DNA of 64,000 nt from CAVXUB01 sp963764805 (GCA_963764805.1 CAVXUB010000005.1:186001-250000); one strand, 5' to 3'; shown: positions 8,903 through 18,723, counted from the first letter of the stretch. Numbers and translations are program-made. Notes: generated by a model not told the origin, from the letters alone.

Positions 8903-11080
8903 CTAGCCGAACAAGAAGGACGTGTAGATGGCGACGGGAGTCCCCACCTTGACGCTCGTCCCGGGCACCGGGTCGGTGATGAACACGGTCCCCCCGGTCG
9001 GCGGGTACGGGCCTTCGGGGACGAGGCCGATGCTCCTCAGCAGTCGCTCGGCCTGCGATACCGGCATGCCTTGGATGTCGTAAGGGATGGTGACGTACTG
9101 AGGGCCGAGGGAGACGACCACGGTCACGGTCGAACCGCGGGGCGTCGTCTGGCCGAGCGGCGGGTAGGTGGCCATCACCTCGCCCTTCGGCCAGCTGTTC
9201 GAGTACTTCTGGGTCTCCACAGGGACCAGCTGCTCGCCTGCGAGCACAGACGCCGCATTGCCGAAGCTCTTCCCCGCCAGGTCGGTCGGTATCAGCCGCG
9301 GATGTGGGCCCATCGACAGCGTGACCTTGACGGTCGTGCCGGGCTTTACCTCGATGCCGTCCGGCGACCAGCCGATCACGTTGCCCGCCTTCACGTTCTC
9401 GTTGTACTGAGCTGGCGCCGCCGCGTACTTCAGGCCGTCATGGGCAAGAGCCTGGCGGGCCTCGCCTGCGGTGTCCCCGAGCAGGCTCGGGATGGCCACG
9501 GGGGCGACGCCTTCGGACAGCGTCACCTTGATCATCGACCCACCCGCCTCGACCGAACCCGGGCGGGGGGTCTGGTTGACGATCTCTCCAGCGGGAAGCG
9601 GACTGTAGCTGTGGCCAACAACGACGATCTGCAGATCCTCCTGCGACGCCAGCTTCTGTGCCAGCACCGTCGTGAACCCCTTCACCTCCGGCACCGCGTG
9701 GCCTTTCGCCAGCGAGCTCCGGTAAGAGATCACGCCGAGGGCGGAACCGACCAGGGCGAGGCAGACGAGCACCACCACCAACGAAACAGCGACGAGTGCC
9801 GCGACCCTTCGGCGGCGCCGTTTGGGCTGGCGTGGCAGCGCAGGCTGTGCCGGCGCCTTCGCTTGGCGAGCGGGCTTTGGCCGGCGCGGCGGCTTAGCTC
9901 GGCCACCGTGCCTGCCCGGTTGGACAGGCTCGGGAGATAGCGCAGGACGGAACGGCGCCGTCGGCGCCGAGATCGCCGACAGGGAGGCGGCAAGCTGGCG
10001 CGGGTCGACTGCCTGCGTCGGCTGGTCGCCAGAGGGCGTGCCGGCGGGCCGGCCGCCAGCCGGGATGCCGGAAGGAGCGAGGGCCGCGCTCGTCGCCGCA
10101 GTTGCAGCGGCGGCCAGTGCCGCAGCGCCGTCGAGGTTGGCGGAGTGGGAGGCACCGTTGCTGCGGCGCGCCCGGTCGGAGTCGCCCACCATCGTCGGGT
10201 CCCGGTCGCCCGCCGGTGCACCTCCGATGCCCACGACAGGGACCGGCGCAGGGGGAGGCAGCTCGCGGCAGGCAAGCTCGAGATCGATGGCGAGGGCGGC
10301 GGCGTCGAGCCGGGCGAGCGGTTGCGGGATGGCGGCCTGCGCCAGCACCGGGCCGAGCAGCCCGAGCGATGGCAGCACCGGGAGATGGGCATTGAGGCGG
10401 GCCATCAATGTCGCCACCGTCGTATCGGCAGTGAAGGGGACCCACCCCGTGATCGACTCGAACAGGACCAGCGCCAACGAGTAGACGTCGGTCTTCTCGT
10501 TGACGACTTTGCCCTCGGCCTGCTCGGGCGAGGCGTAGCGGGCGGTGCCGAGGACGGCGCCGATCGGTTCTGTCCAGGCTGCCTCCGCCAGCGCCCGCGC
10601 CAACCCGAAGTCGCCCACGCGCAACGAGCCCTCGTCGTCGAACAGGATGTTCGCCGGCTTGATGTCCCGATGCACGAAACCGCGACGGTGGGCGTATGCA
10701 AGCCCATGTGCCGCCTGCGCCCCCAGCGCTGCAGCCTGCGAGACCGTGAGGAGATGCCCGGCGTCCAGGAGGTCGCGCAGGCTCCCCCCGCCCAGGTACT
10801 CGAGGACGAGGAACGGTCCGTCACGGTCCTCGCCCCAGTCGAAGACCCGCATCACGTGCGGGTGGTTGAGCGATGCCGCAGCCTGGGCCTCTGCACGGAA
10901 CCGCCGCAGGAATCCCTGGTCACCCGCCAGGGCCGGATGCAGCACCTTGACAGCCACCCGCCGCGAGAGGATCGTGTCGTCCGCCGCGTAGACGTGCGCG
11001 GACGCACCCGTGCCTATAGGGGCGACGAGTCGATAGCGGCCCGCAAGGACGCGGCCGAGCTGATCGGTGACGGACGACAT
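8903..11080 (-). CDS. PknB-type Ser/Thr protein kinase with four PASTA domains
   Basis: A 725-residue membrane kinase. The kinase domain covers about residues 15-270, with a glycine loop (IGTGASAHVYAAD), Lys45 in VAVKVLH, HRDIKPANILF, GDFGLARAL and the activation-loop TARYASPEQAEG. A Pro/Ala/Arg-rich linker follows. One membrane segment (VAALVAVSLVVVLVCLALVGSALGV) sits near residue 440. Four extracellular PASTA repeats end in LSEG, LSMG, VSLG and the C-terminus. PASTA kinases sense peptidoglycan fragments and control wall growth and division. It lies downstream of ligA and an anchored Asp-box protein on the same strand. Confidence 0.95.
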   Translation of the reverse strand: MSSVTDQLGRVLAGRYRLVAPIGTGASAHVYAADDTILSRRVAVKVLHPALAGDQGFLRRFRAEAQAAASLNHPHVMRVFDWGEDRDGPFLVLEYLGGGSLRDLLDAGHLLTVSQAAALGAQAAHGLAYAHRRGFVHRDIKPANILFDDEGSLRVGDFGLARALAEAAWTEPIGAVLGTARYASPEQAEGKVVNEKTDVYSLALVLFESITGWVPFTADTTVATLMARLNAHLPVLPSLGLLGPVLAQAAIPQPLARLDAAALAIDLELACRELPPPAPVPVVGIGGAPAGDRDPTMVGDSDRARRSNGASHSANLDGAAALAAAATAATSAALAPSGIPAGGRPAGTPSGDQPTQAVDPRQLAASLSAISAPTAPFRPALSPEPVQPGRHGGRAKPPRRPKPARQAKAPAQPALPRQPKRRRRRVAALVAVSLVVVLVCLALVGSALGVISYRSSLAKGHAVPEVKGFTTVLAQKLASQEDLQIVVVGHSYSPLPAGEIVNQTPRPGSVEAGGSMIKVTLSEGVAPVAIPSLLGDTAGEARQALAHDGLKYAAAPAQYNENVKAGNVIGWSPDGIEVKPGTTVKVTLSMGPHPRLIPTDLAGKSFGNAASVLAGEQLVPVETQKYSNSWPKGEVMATYPPLGQTTPRGSTVTVVVSLGPQYVTIPYDIQGMPVSQAERLLRSIGLVPEGPYPPTGGTVFITDPVPGTSVKVGTPVAIYTSFLFG

Positions 11081-11182
11081 CGGCTCGCGCCAGGCTACCG
11101 GCCGCCGAGGGCCGTCAGGTGGACGCCCCTTGTGAGCGTGCCTCGTCTGCCCCGCGCCGCTTCCGGCAATCCCTCGGCTTCC

Positions 11183-12508
11183 CTAGGACGACACCTTCTT
11201 CCAGTGCACTGCGTCGGTCGTCTGCCAGACGCCGATCCCGTATGCCAGCGCCCAACCGTCGTGGATCAAGCCGTCGTCGGTGCGGATGAACGTGACCCCG
11301 ACCGGGGATGAAGGAGACGCCGCCTGGCCGGCAGGCGGCAGGACGACGCCGTCCACCGACCGCCATGTCGCACCTCCGTCCGTCGTCTCGATGACCCCGA
11401 CGCCGCCTAGGCCGAGCCACGCAATCTTGGGGTCGACAGTCGCCAGCTGCGAGACATCCCCCTGATAGGGAATGTGCCCGACTGGCTGCAGCGCGCCGGG
11501 GGCGAGCCCGGTGGAGGCCTCCAGTGTCCACTGGGATCCTCCGTCGCTCGATCGGTAGACCGACTTCGGCTGCCCCAACGGGGTGGGGGCGGCGCCGCAG
11601 ATCAGCCACAGCTGGCCACCCCCGATCGCGGCCATGTCCTGCATGCCGAAGCTCGCCGTATCACTGCCGCCTCCCGCGCCGGCACCCGCGCAGGGGTCCC
11701 GCACGGGCCGCCAGCTCGCTCCGTTGTCCCGGGTCACCGCCAGCCCGCTGAGGGGAGCCCCCCACGTGAGCAGGTAGCCCGAGTCGGTGCCGACCCGCGC
11801 CAGCACGGCGCCCCCGAGCGCCGACTCCTCGACGGGAGGCGGCGACTTCGTCTCGTGCCAGCTGCGCCCGTCGGTCGAGACGAAGACCGATACCGGGCAG
11901 GGCGGGTTGCTGCCGGGGACACCCTCGCAATGGTTGAGGATCGCCCAGGTGTCGCCACCCGGGATCGGGATCACCCTCTGCACCTCGCCGGCGAGCGGCG
12001 CCTGCCTCCAGGTGCGCCCTCCGTCGCCGGTCTCCATCAGCCCGGCCGGCCCGAACACGTAGCCGGTCCTGAGTGACGTGAAGAGGATGGTCGTGAACTG
12101 GCCCTCGACCGGGAAGGACGAGCCCGCCACCCGCCATGTGGCACCACCGTCTTGCGAGAGGACCAGCCGCTCGGCCAGCGTCCCGCCGCTCATGGTGTGC
12201 GCGAGCGCATACCCGTCATCCGGGTCGAGGAACACAGGATCGGAATACAGAGCAGTGGCGGCGACCACAGCACCGACTGCAGGCGGTGGCTGCCGACCCG
12301 GCTGGGTCGTCTGCCCCGGTTGGTTCACCACGACTGTGCCGGAGTGCGCGGTGATGCGAGCTATCACCACCACCGCAGTGGTCGCCACGGCCACAGCGAC
12401 AAGAGCCGCCGCTCCCGTCAGCACCCAGCGCCTGCGTCGCTGCTGCAGTACCAGGGCCGGATCGGGGATCACCGCCTCCGGCGCCGTCAGCGAGGCCGAC
12501 CTCGGCAT
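11183..12508 (-). CDS. Membrane-anchored Asp-box (BNR/YCF48-like) propeller protein
   Basis: About 441 residues from ATG 12508. A short cytoplasmic start is followed by one membrane helix (GAAALVAVAVATTAVVVIARI, about residues 30-50), so the rest should be outside the cell. The exterior carries at least six Asp-box turns of the S/T-x-D-x-G-x-x-W type (SQDGGATWR, TGDGGRTWR, STDGRSWH, TRDNGASWR, SSDGGSQW, TTDGGATWR), as in sialidase, sortilin and YCF48/Hcf136 propellers. No catalytic residues are recognisable. It sits between ligA and the PASTA kinase, so it may be an extracellular partner or substrate of that kinase; this is inference. Confidence 0.8.
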   Translation of the reverse strand: MPRSASLTAPEAVIPDPALVLQQRRRRWVLTGAAALVAVAVATTAVVVIARITAHSGTVVVNQPGQTTQPGRQPPPAVGAVVAATALYSDPVFLDPDDGYALAHTMSGGTLAERLVLSQDGGATWRVAGSSFPVEGQFTTILFTSLRTGYVFGPAGLMETGDGGRTWRQAPLAGEVQRVIPIPGGDTWAILNHCEGVPGSNPPCPVSVFVSTDGRSWHETKSPPPVEESALGGAVLARVGTDSGYLLTWGAPLSGLAVTRDNGASWRPVRDPCAGAGAGGGSDTASFGMQDMAAIGGGQLWLICGAAPTPLGQPKSVYRSSDGGSQWTLEASTGLAPGALQPVGHIPYQGDVSQLATVDPKIAWLGLGGVGVIETTDGGATWRSVDGVVLPPAGQAASPSSPVGVTFIRTDDGLIHDGWALAYGIGVWQTTDAVHWKKVSS

Positions 12509-12527
12509 CAGCCGCAGTCGCCGAGCG

Positions 12528-14591
12528 TCACGGCAACTTTCCCTCCTCCAACAGCTTGACGAAACCCTCCTCGTCGAGGATCGGGATCCCCAGCTCCTGC
12601 GCCTTGTTGAGCTTGGCGGCGCCAGGATCCTCACCGAGCACGACGGCCGTCGTCTTGGCAGACACCGAGCCTGGGGACTTGCCACCGCGGGCCTTGATCG
12701 CCTCCTCCGCTTCCTCCCTGGTGAATCCCTGGAGGGTGCCCGTGACCACGATCGACATCCCGCCGAGGATCGGCGGGAGCGAGTCCGAGGCGGGCGGACC
12801 TTGGAAGTTGACCCCCGCCCTCCCGAGCCGCTCGACGAGCGCCCGGTTCGATTCCGAGGCGAAGAAGGCGTGGATGCTGGCGGCGATCGTCGGGCCGATC
12901 CCTTCGATCGCCCCCAACTGCTCCTCGGATGCTCCCACGATCCGATCCATGTGCCCGAAGGCGCGGGCAAGGATGGGTGCGAGCGTGCCTCCGCAGTGCC
13001 GGATCCCGAGGGCGACGAGCAAGTTGGCAAGGGGCCGCTGCCGGGAGGCGTCGATCGCCGAGACCAGATTGCGCGCCGACAGCTCGCCGAAGCCTTCCAA
13101 GGTCTGCAACCTCTCGACCGTCAGCCCGTAGAGGTCGGAGGGGTCGGTGACCCCGAGCTTCTCGATCAGCAACGCCACCCGCTGCTCGCCGAGACCATCG
13201 ATGTCCATGGCGCCACGGGAGGCGAAGTGGGCGATGCGCTGCACGCGCTGACCCGGGCAGTCGACGTTCGTGCAATAGGTGTCCGCCTCACCCTCCAGGC
13301 GCACCAGGGGCTCCCTGCATACCGGGCAGGCGCTCGGGAACTGCCACGGCGGCAGGTCGGCCGGGCGGAGCGTGAGGACCGGGCCAACCACCTCCGGGAT
13401 CACGTCACCGGCCTTGCGGACGATGACGGTGTCACCGGGCCGGACGTCCTTCAGGCGGACCTGGTCCTCATTGTGCAAGGTGGCGAGCCCGACAGTGGAA
13501 CCGCCTACGAAGACCGGCTCCAGGCGCGCGAAAGGCGTGGCGCGACCGCTGCGGCCGATCGAGACCATGATGTCGCGGAGAAGAGTCGTCTTCTCCTCCG
13601 GCGGGAACTTGAAGGCGACCGCCCAGCGCGGCGCGTGAGACGTGGCACCGAGAGCACGCTGCAGCGCGATCTCGTCGACCTTCACGACCACGCCGTCGAT
13701 CTCGTAGTCGAGGTCGTGGCGGCGGGCTTCCCACTCCTCGCAGAAGGCGTGCACCTCGGCCAGGTCGTGGACGATGCGGATCTCGGGATTGACCGGCAAC
13801 CCGGCCCGCCTCATCAGGTCGAGCGACTCGTGGTGGTAGGACAACATCGTCGGCGACGCATCACCCTCGCTCCCCGGCGCCGGCTCGGCGATCTGGTGCG
13901 ACCAGAACGACAGGTCGCGCCCGGCCGTCACCTGCGGGTCCTTCTGGCGCAGGGAACCGGCGGCGGAGTTCCGCGGGTTGGCGAACATCGGCAGGCCCGC
14001 TTCGGCCTGCCGCCTGTTCAGCTCGGCGAAGGAGGCGATCGGCATGTACAGCTCGCCGCGCACCTCGATCACCGGCGGGATCTCGGAGGGTTCGAGCCGG
14101 AGCTCCTCAGGGATCGCCCGAACGGTGCGCACGTTGGCGGTCACGTCCTCGCCCACGTAGCCGTCGCCGCGGGTGGCGGCCCGCACCAGCCGCCCGCGCT
14201 CGTAGCGAAGAGACAGCGACAGCCCGTCGATCTTCAGCTCGCACACCAACCCGGTCTCTGGCGTCACTCCGGCGTTCGCCAGCCTCTTGCCCCACGCCTC
14301 CAGATCCTCCAGCGAGAAGACCTTGTCGAGGCTGAGCATCGGCCGGCTGTGCGGGATGCGGGCGAACAGACCGGAAGGAGCGGCACCGACCATCTGCGTG
14401 GGTGAATCTGCGACGAGAAGCTCGGGGTGCTGCTCCTCGATCGACTGCAGCTCGACGAGGAGGGCGTCGAACTCGGCGTCCGAGATCTCGGGAGCGTCCT
14501 TCTGGTGGTAGAGGTCGTTGTGGTAGGCGATCAGACGCCTCAGCTCGTCGGCGCGTGCTGCCGCCGGTTCGGGCTGTTCCACTTGCTCCAT
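12528..14591 (-). CDS. ligA: NAD-dependent DNA ligase
   Basis: LigA seals nicks during replication and repair using NAD. The 687-residue protein has the Ia domain at the start, the adenylated lysine in CELKIDGLSLSLRYE (about residue 115), and the OB fold. A four-cysteine zinc finger (CPVCREPLV... CTNVDCPG), helix-hairpin-helix repeats (IDGLGEQR, LEGFGELSARN, IEGIGPTIAASI) and a C-terminal BRCT domain (GGMSIVVTGTLQGFTREEAEEAI) complete it. The start is ATG 14591. It is 145 bases downstream of mnmA and 20 bases upstream of the Asp-box gene. Confidence 0.98.
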   Translation of the reverse strand: MEQVEQPEPAAARADELRRLIAYHNDLYHQKDAPEISDAEFDALLVELQSIEEQHPELLVADSPTQMVGAAPSGLFARIPHSRPMLSLDKVFSLEDLEAWGKRLANAGVTPETGLVCELKIDGLSLSLRYERGRLVRAATRGDGYVGEDVTANVRTVRAIPEELRLEPSEIPPVIEVRGELYMPIASFAELNRRQAEAGLPMFANPRNSAAGSLRQKDPQVTAGRDLSFWSHQIAEPAPGSEGDASPTMLSYHHESLDLMRRAGLPVNPEIRIVHDLAEVHAFCEEWEARRHDLDYEIDGVVVKVDEIALQRALGATSHAPRWAVAFKFPPEEKTTLLRDIMVSIGRSGRATPFARLEPVFVGGSTVGLATLHNEDQVRLKDVRPGDTVIVRKAGDVIPEVVGPVLTLRPADLPPWQFPSACPVCREPLVRLEGEADTYCTNVDCPGQRVQRIAHFASRGAMDIDGLGEQRVALLIEKLGVTDPSDLYGLTVERLQTLEGFGELSARNLVSAIDASRQRPLANLLVALGIRHCGGTLAPILARAFGHMDRIVGASEEQLGAIEGIGPTIAASIHAFFASESNRALVERLGRAGVNFQGPPASDSLPPILGGMSIVVTGTLQGFTREEAEEAIKARGGKSPGSVSAKTTAVVLGEDPGAAKLNKAQELGIPILDEEGFVKLLEEGKLP

Positions 14592-14689
14592 GAACCGACA
14601 GGCTATTGCGCGGGTGCGCGTCGGCGGGTGGGAGTTGGTGGGCGGTTGGGGTGAGTTTCGAGCGGATTGCCCTAACGCGCAGGGGTCAA

Positions 14690-14708
14690 ATGGCTGTTAA
14701 ACAACCAT
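14690..14708. repeat. Imperfect 19-bp palindrome between mnmA and ligA
   Basis: ATGGCTGTTAAACAACCAT reads almost the same on both strands (two symmetric mismatch pairs). It lies in the otherwise empty 145 bases between the mnmA stop and the ligA start. It could be an operator for ligA or a weak hairpin. No run of T follows, so an intrinsic terminator is less likely. Confidence 0.4.
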
Positions 14709-14736
14709 CTGGTCACTGCGCGTCCGCCCGACGAGG

Positions 14737-15783
14737 TCAGGCGGCGATGCCGGAACCGACCACGATGTCGCCTTGGTAGAGGGCGACGGTCTGGCCGGCG
14801 GCCACGCGCCGGATCTGCCGTTCGAGCCTTACGCCACTTGAAGTCACGAACCCGGCGACGGCCGGAGCGTGCGCCGAGCACTGGATCAGGACGGGTGTCC
14901 CCTCGGCAAGAGGGACGTGAACCCAGGTGCGATCCGAGAGCGTGATCTCTGCCGCCGCCAGCGCCTCGGGAGGGCCGACCACGACACGGCGGCCGGCAGT
15001 GTCGACCTCCAGCACGTAGCGCCGTGTCGCCGCACCTCCCGCGCCTACGCCCCGGCGCTGGCCGATCGTCACCAGCTCCACGGCCGGCACGCTTCCCAGC
15101 ACCTCACCGCTGTCCGACTCCACCACCACTCCCTCGTGCAGCACCGTCCGCTCGGCGAGGAAGGCAGCTCGTCCGGCACCGTTGCCGTGGGCGGGGATGA
15201 AGCACACCTCCTGGCTGTCCGGCTTGCCCGCCGTACGCAGGCCCAGCTCGCCGGCGAGGCGGCGGACCTCAGCCTTGCGCAGCTCGCCCACCGGCAGCAT
15301 CAACCGCCTCAGCTCCCGCTCGGTGAGCATCGACAGCACGTACGACTGATCCTTGGCGACGTCGAGGCCCCGCCGCAGCGACGGACGGCCATCGCTTCCG
15401 AGGCGCGCATGATGGCCGGTGGCGACGGCATCGAAACCAAGCCTCGCCGCCCTGTCGAGCAGCACCCCGAACTTGATGTGCCGGTTGCACTCGATGCAGG
15501 GGTTGGGGGTGCGGCCCGCTGCGTGGGCGCTGACGTAGGGAGCGACGACGGCCGCCCCGAACTCCTCGGCGAAGTTGAACACGAGATGGTCGATGCCGAG
15601 CTTGTGGGCGACGTTGCGGGCATCGGCAACATCGGCGGCCGAGCAGCATCCGGTGTCCGAGCGGCCACCCCAGAGCTTCAACGTGACACCCGTCACCTCG
15701 TGGCCGGCGCGCTGGACGAGCGCAGCGGCTACCGAGGAGTCGACCCCTCCCGACATGGCGACGAGGACCTTCACGCCGTCCAT
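14737..15783 (-). CDS. mnmA: tRNA-specific 2-thiouridylase MnmA
   Basis: MnmA puts sulfur at position 2 of U34 in tRNA-Lys, Glu and Gln. The protein is 348 residues. The PP-loop AMSGGVDSSVAAALV is at about residue 9. The first catalytic cysteine is in NPCIECNRHIKFG (about 95) and the second in SQEVCFIP (about 195). The C-terminal barrel follows. The neighbouring cysteine desulfurase gene, 22 bases upstream on the same strand, is the natural sulfur donor, so the pair probably acts together. Confidence 0.97.
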   Translation of the reverse strand: MDGVKVLVAMSGGVDSSVAAALVQRAGHEVTGVTLKLWGGRSDTGCCSAADVADARNVAHKLGIDHLVFNFAEEFGAAVVAPYVSAHAAGRTPNPCIECNRHIKFGVLLDRAARLGFDAVATGHHARLGSDGRPSLRRGLDVAKDQSYVLSMLTERELRRLMLPVGELRKAEVRRLAGELGLRTAGKPDSQEVCFIPAHGNGAGRAAFLAERTVLHEGVVVESDSGEVLGSVPAVELVTIGQRRGVGAGGAATRRYVLEVDTAGRRVVVGPPEALAAAEITLSDRTWVHVPLAEGTPVLIQCSAHAPAVAGFVTSSGVRLERQIRRVAAGQTVALYQGDIVVGSGIAA

Positions 15784-15805
15784 TGTCGCAGCCGTGGCCG
15801 GATGC

Positions 15806-16945
15806 TCAGGCCCGCAGTGCCGCCACGACCTCGCGAACTGCCCGCAACGCCAGGTCGACGTCGTCGTCCGTCGTCGTCCGGCCGAGGGAGAAACGCACTG
15901 CAGAGCGGGCTCGCTCGTCGCTCATCCCCATCGCCCTCAGCACGTGACTGGGATGCATGGCGCCGCTGGCACACGCTGATCCGGCCGAGGCCATCACCCC
16001 TCGCTGGTCGAGGGCGACGAGCACCTCCTCTCCCTGCAACCCTTCGAAACACACGTGGCAGCTCCCGGCGACCCTCCCCTCCCTCACCCCCGTCTCGACG
16101 GCGCCGAGTGCCACCAGCCCATCGGCGAGCCGGTCGCGCAGCTCGCCAACCCGCTTCACGATGTCGCTGCGTTGCTCTACGGTCGCCTCGGCAGCTGCTG
16201 CCATTCCGACGATTCCCGCCACGTTCTCGGTTCCCGGCCTGAGATCGCCCTCTTGGCCGCCGCCGAGCGAGCCGGCCGCCAATCGCCCTCGGGCGCCGGC
16301 ACGGACGAGGAGGGCGCCAACGCCCTGCGGACCGCCGAACTTGTGGGCGCTCACCGACACGAGGTCGGCGACCTGCGCCACCTCGGCGACGTCGAGCCAG
16401 GAGAAGGCGTGGACTGCGTCGGTGTGGACGAGCGCCGACGGGGCCAGCTGCCGGACCAGAGCGGCGATCTCGGCCAGCGGCTGGATCTGGCCGGTCTCGT
16501 TGTTGGCGAGCATGACCGAAACGAGAGCCGGTACCTCCGCCGACTCGACAGCCTCTCGCAGCATCCGCCCGAGCACGTCAAGGTCCACCACGCCATCCGT
16601 TCCCACTGGGATCGTGGACCCGCCGGTCGCCAGCGTCGGAAGCAACACGGCCTCGTGCTCCACCGCGCTGCAGAGCACCGCGGCACCTCCCGCCGCGCGG
16701 CTGGCTCCGGTCACCGCCAGGTTGTCGGCCTCGGTGCCCCCGCTGGTGAAGATCACCTCACCCGGCTCGCCGCCGAGAGCGGAGGCGACGAGCTCCCTCG
16801 CCTCGTCGACCGCACGCCTCGCAGCGCGGGCAACCGAGTGCAGCCCCGAAGCGTTCCCGAAGGTCCCCTCCCACCATGGCTTCATCGCCTCTGCCGCCTC
16901 GAACCGGAGAGGCGTGGTGGCGGCGTGGTCGAAGTAGGCAGGCAT
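15806..16945 (-). CDS. Cysteine desulfurase (NifS/IscS class)
   Basis: A 379-residue PLP enzyme that takes sulfur from cysteine for Fe-S clusters and tRNA thiolation. It begins MPAYFDHAATTPL, a typical IscS/NifS start. The PLP lysine lies in VSVSAHKFGGPQGVGALL (about residue 200) and the persulfide cysteine in SAGSACASGAMHPSHVL (about 325), in the short-loop class I arrangement. Its position directly upstream of mnmA suggests it supplies MnmA with sulfur. No iscU or sufU is visible here. Confidence 0.95.
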   Translation of the reverse strand: MPAYFDHAATTPLRFEAAEAMKPWWEGTFGNASGLHSVARAARRAVDEARELVASALGGEPGEVIFTSGGTEADNLAVTGASRAAGGAAVLCSAVEHEAVLLPTLATGGSTIPVGTDGVVDLDVLGRMLREAVESAEVPALVSVMLANNETGQIQPLAEIAALVRQLAPSALVHTDAVHAFSWLDVAEVAQVADLVSVSAHKFGGPQGVGALLVRAGARGRLAAGSLGGGQEGDLRPGTENVAGIVGMAAAAEATVEQRSDIVKRVGELRDRLADGLVALGAVETGVREGRVAGSCHVCFEGLQGEEVLVALDQRGVMASAGSACASGAMHPSHVLRAMGMSDERARSAVRFSLGRTTTDDDVDLALRAVREVVAALRA

Positions 16946-16951
16946 CGGCGT

Positions 16952-18467
16952 CTAGGTGGGCAAGGTCGTCGACGTGGGCGCGGGCGTGGACGTGGTCGTG
17001 GCGCCTGCCGGCGGGCCTGCGAAAGCGAGCGCGCAGGGATCCTCGGGTGTCCCGGGGTTGTACGTCCAGGTCGGCGTGACCGCCGCCAGCGCCGGCGCTG
17101 GCCCTCCGGCCTGGATCGACGACGCAGCCGTCGTCCCCGCAGCGAGCATCTCGCTCGGCGTCGCCGACCCGTGATGGAGCTCGCTCTCCAGGAAGGCTGT
17201 CGTGACGGCGGCAACAACCTGCTCGTAGCTTCCCTGCTGCGTGTAGGGCACGAGGTGGGTGGCGCCCTTCAAGGTGAGGAAGTACTTGCTCGCAGCGGTC
17301 GGGAGGTCGCCGTAGAGGGTCGTCGAGTTCTGCGGGTTGTTGCAGGCGTCCGCCGTGCTCTGGGCGACGAGCACCGGCGCCTGTGGGCTGCTGGAACCGA
17401 ACCAGGTCCCGCTGTAGTACGCCGACTGCTGGCCCGAGAGCAGCAGGACGGCCTGCGGCTCGATAGACGTCCCACAGGCCGGGCACGAGTTGTAGAGCAG
17501 CCCGGCGATCGTCGACGCGCCGTCGGACTGCCCGGCGAGTGCGATCTCGGAGGGGTCGAAGAGCTTGTACAAAAAGGAGAAGGGCCCTCCAGCTTGCGAC
17601 TTGTCGTCCTGGACGAGCTGCGAGAGCACGTAGGAGACGTCTCGAGGCTGGTTCAGCATGTCGTTCTCGGGATTGGCGTCCTGCCCCCCAGGGAACTGTC
17701 CGTGGCTGTCGAAGTACTCGAGCACCGGCGTCACTGCGTCGGTGTTGGTATCAGGAAATACCGGCGCCGCCACTACGAAGCCCTTCTCGACCCAGGCGTC
17801 GATCAACGGTTGGTAGTCGCTGGGCAACAGGTCGTAGCCGGCGGCGAACACTACGAGCGGCGAGGAGCTGTCCTCGGGGGCGGGAGATGTCGAGGATCCG
17901 AGGGTTGGGTACCAGACATCGGTCGTGAGCTTGCGCCCTTGTGTCTGGCCGCCTTTGAGGTAGTCGACGGTGGCGCAGGCAGCACAGTCGTCGACGAACG
18001 GAGCGCTCTGCATCGGGCTCACCGAGAAGGTGGTGGGAACCGCTGTCGTGAGCGTGGTCGTCCCCACTCCGCCGCCACCGCTCGTCGACCCCGGTGGCGA
18101 GCCGCCCTTCGATGAGCCGAGCGTCACCCACGCAATGACGATCAGCAAGGCGAGCAGCACGGCGACGGCCCCGCCTGCGGCTGCTTGCCTTCTCCTTCGC
18201 AAGACGGCTGCGCTCGGGCGGCCGGGAGGACCTCCATTCCCTGCGCGGCCGGGCGCCCTGCGCCGCGGCGGCTGTCCCTGCGCGTGCTGCGCGTGCTGCC
18301 GCGTGCTGCCGGGCGGTGGGCTGGTGGCGACCTCGCGGCGCCACTCGTTGCGAGGCAGGAGGCCTCGGCCGTTGCGAGCCGGCGGCACTGTTGCCCGCTG
18401 CGGCGTACCCGCCGAGCTTCCACGCGGGCGCGTTCGGTGCGCCGAATGCGTCGCTCGTGGGGTCCAC
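16952..18467 (-). CDS. Membrane-anchored alpha/beta hydrolase (chlorophyllase/PET-hydrolase-like)
   Basis: The N-terminal membrane helix (AVAVLLALLIVIAWV) is followed by a Ser/Gly/Thr linker and an extracellular serine hydrolase domain. The nucleophile is in ALAGQSDGAST (GxSxG), the acid in AQSTADACNN and the histidine in KGATHLVPY. Two start regions compete: an in-frame start near 18388, or GTG 18467 (MDPTSDAFGAPNAPAW...) in another frame. The two meet in a GCGTGCTGC repeat at 18281-18310 whose 9- and 10-base units would shift the frame. A frameshift is therefore possible, and the true N-terminus is uncertain. The substrate is unknown. Confidence 0.75.
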
Positions 18468-18595
18468 GGGCCAGATGGTACCGGTGCGAGCAGGGCTCGA
18501 ATCCCGCGGGTGCGCTACACATGACAGAACCTGAACGCCACCGACGGCCCTCGAATGGCCCGGGCTGGCACGCGGGCGGCGCCTGCTGGCGGCGG

Positions 18596-18641
18596 GCTGG
18601 GTACCTTATTAGGACATTGATGTCACAAAACGGTACCCAGC
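18596..18641. repeat. 46-bp nested concentric palindrome
   Basis: The outer arms GCTGGGTACC (18596-18605) and GGTACCCAGC (18632-18641) are perfect inverted repeats. The inner arms GACAT (18613-18617) and ATGTC (18620-18624) share exactly the same centre at 18618.5. The core is AT-richer than the surroundings. It lies upstream of the hydrolase gene start and downstream of the next gene's stop, both on the minus strand. It could therefore be an operator for the first or a terminator for the second. Confidence 0.65.
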
Positions 18642-18723
18642 TGCCCACCAGCGCGTTGCTCAGGGGGCACCTGGTACCGCTGACGACGGCGGCGCGCCCA
18701 GCTGCCGCTCATCAAGGCCCGCT

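Noticed and set aside
18480..18525. tRNA-like T-arm (GCAGGGCTCGAATCCCGC) before the hydrolase gene
   Set aside because: It has a T-loop sequence, but no matching acceptor, D or anticodon arms on either side. It is probably chance, or at best a fragment.
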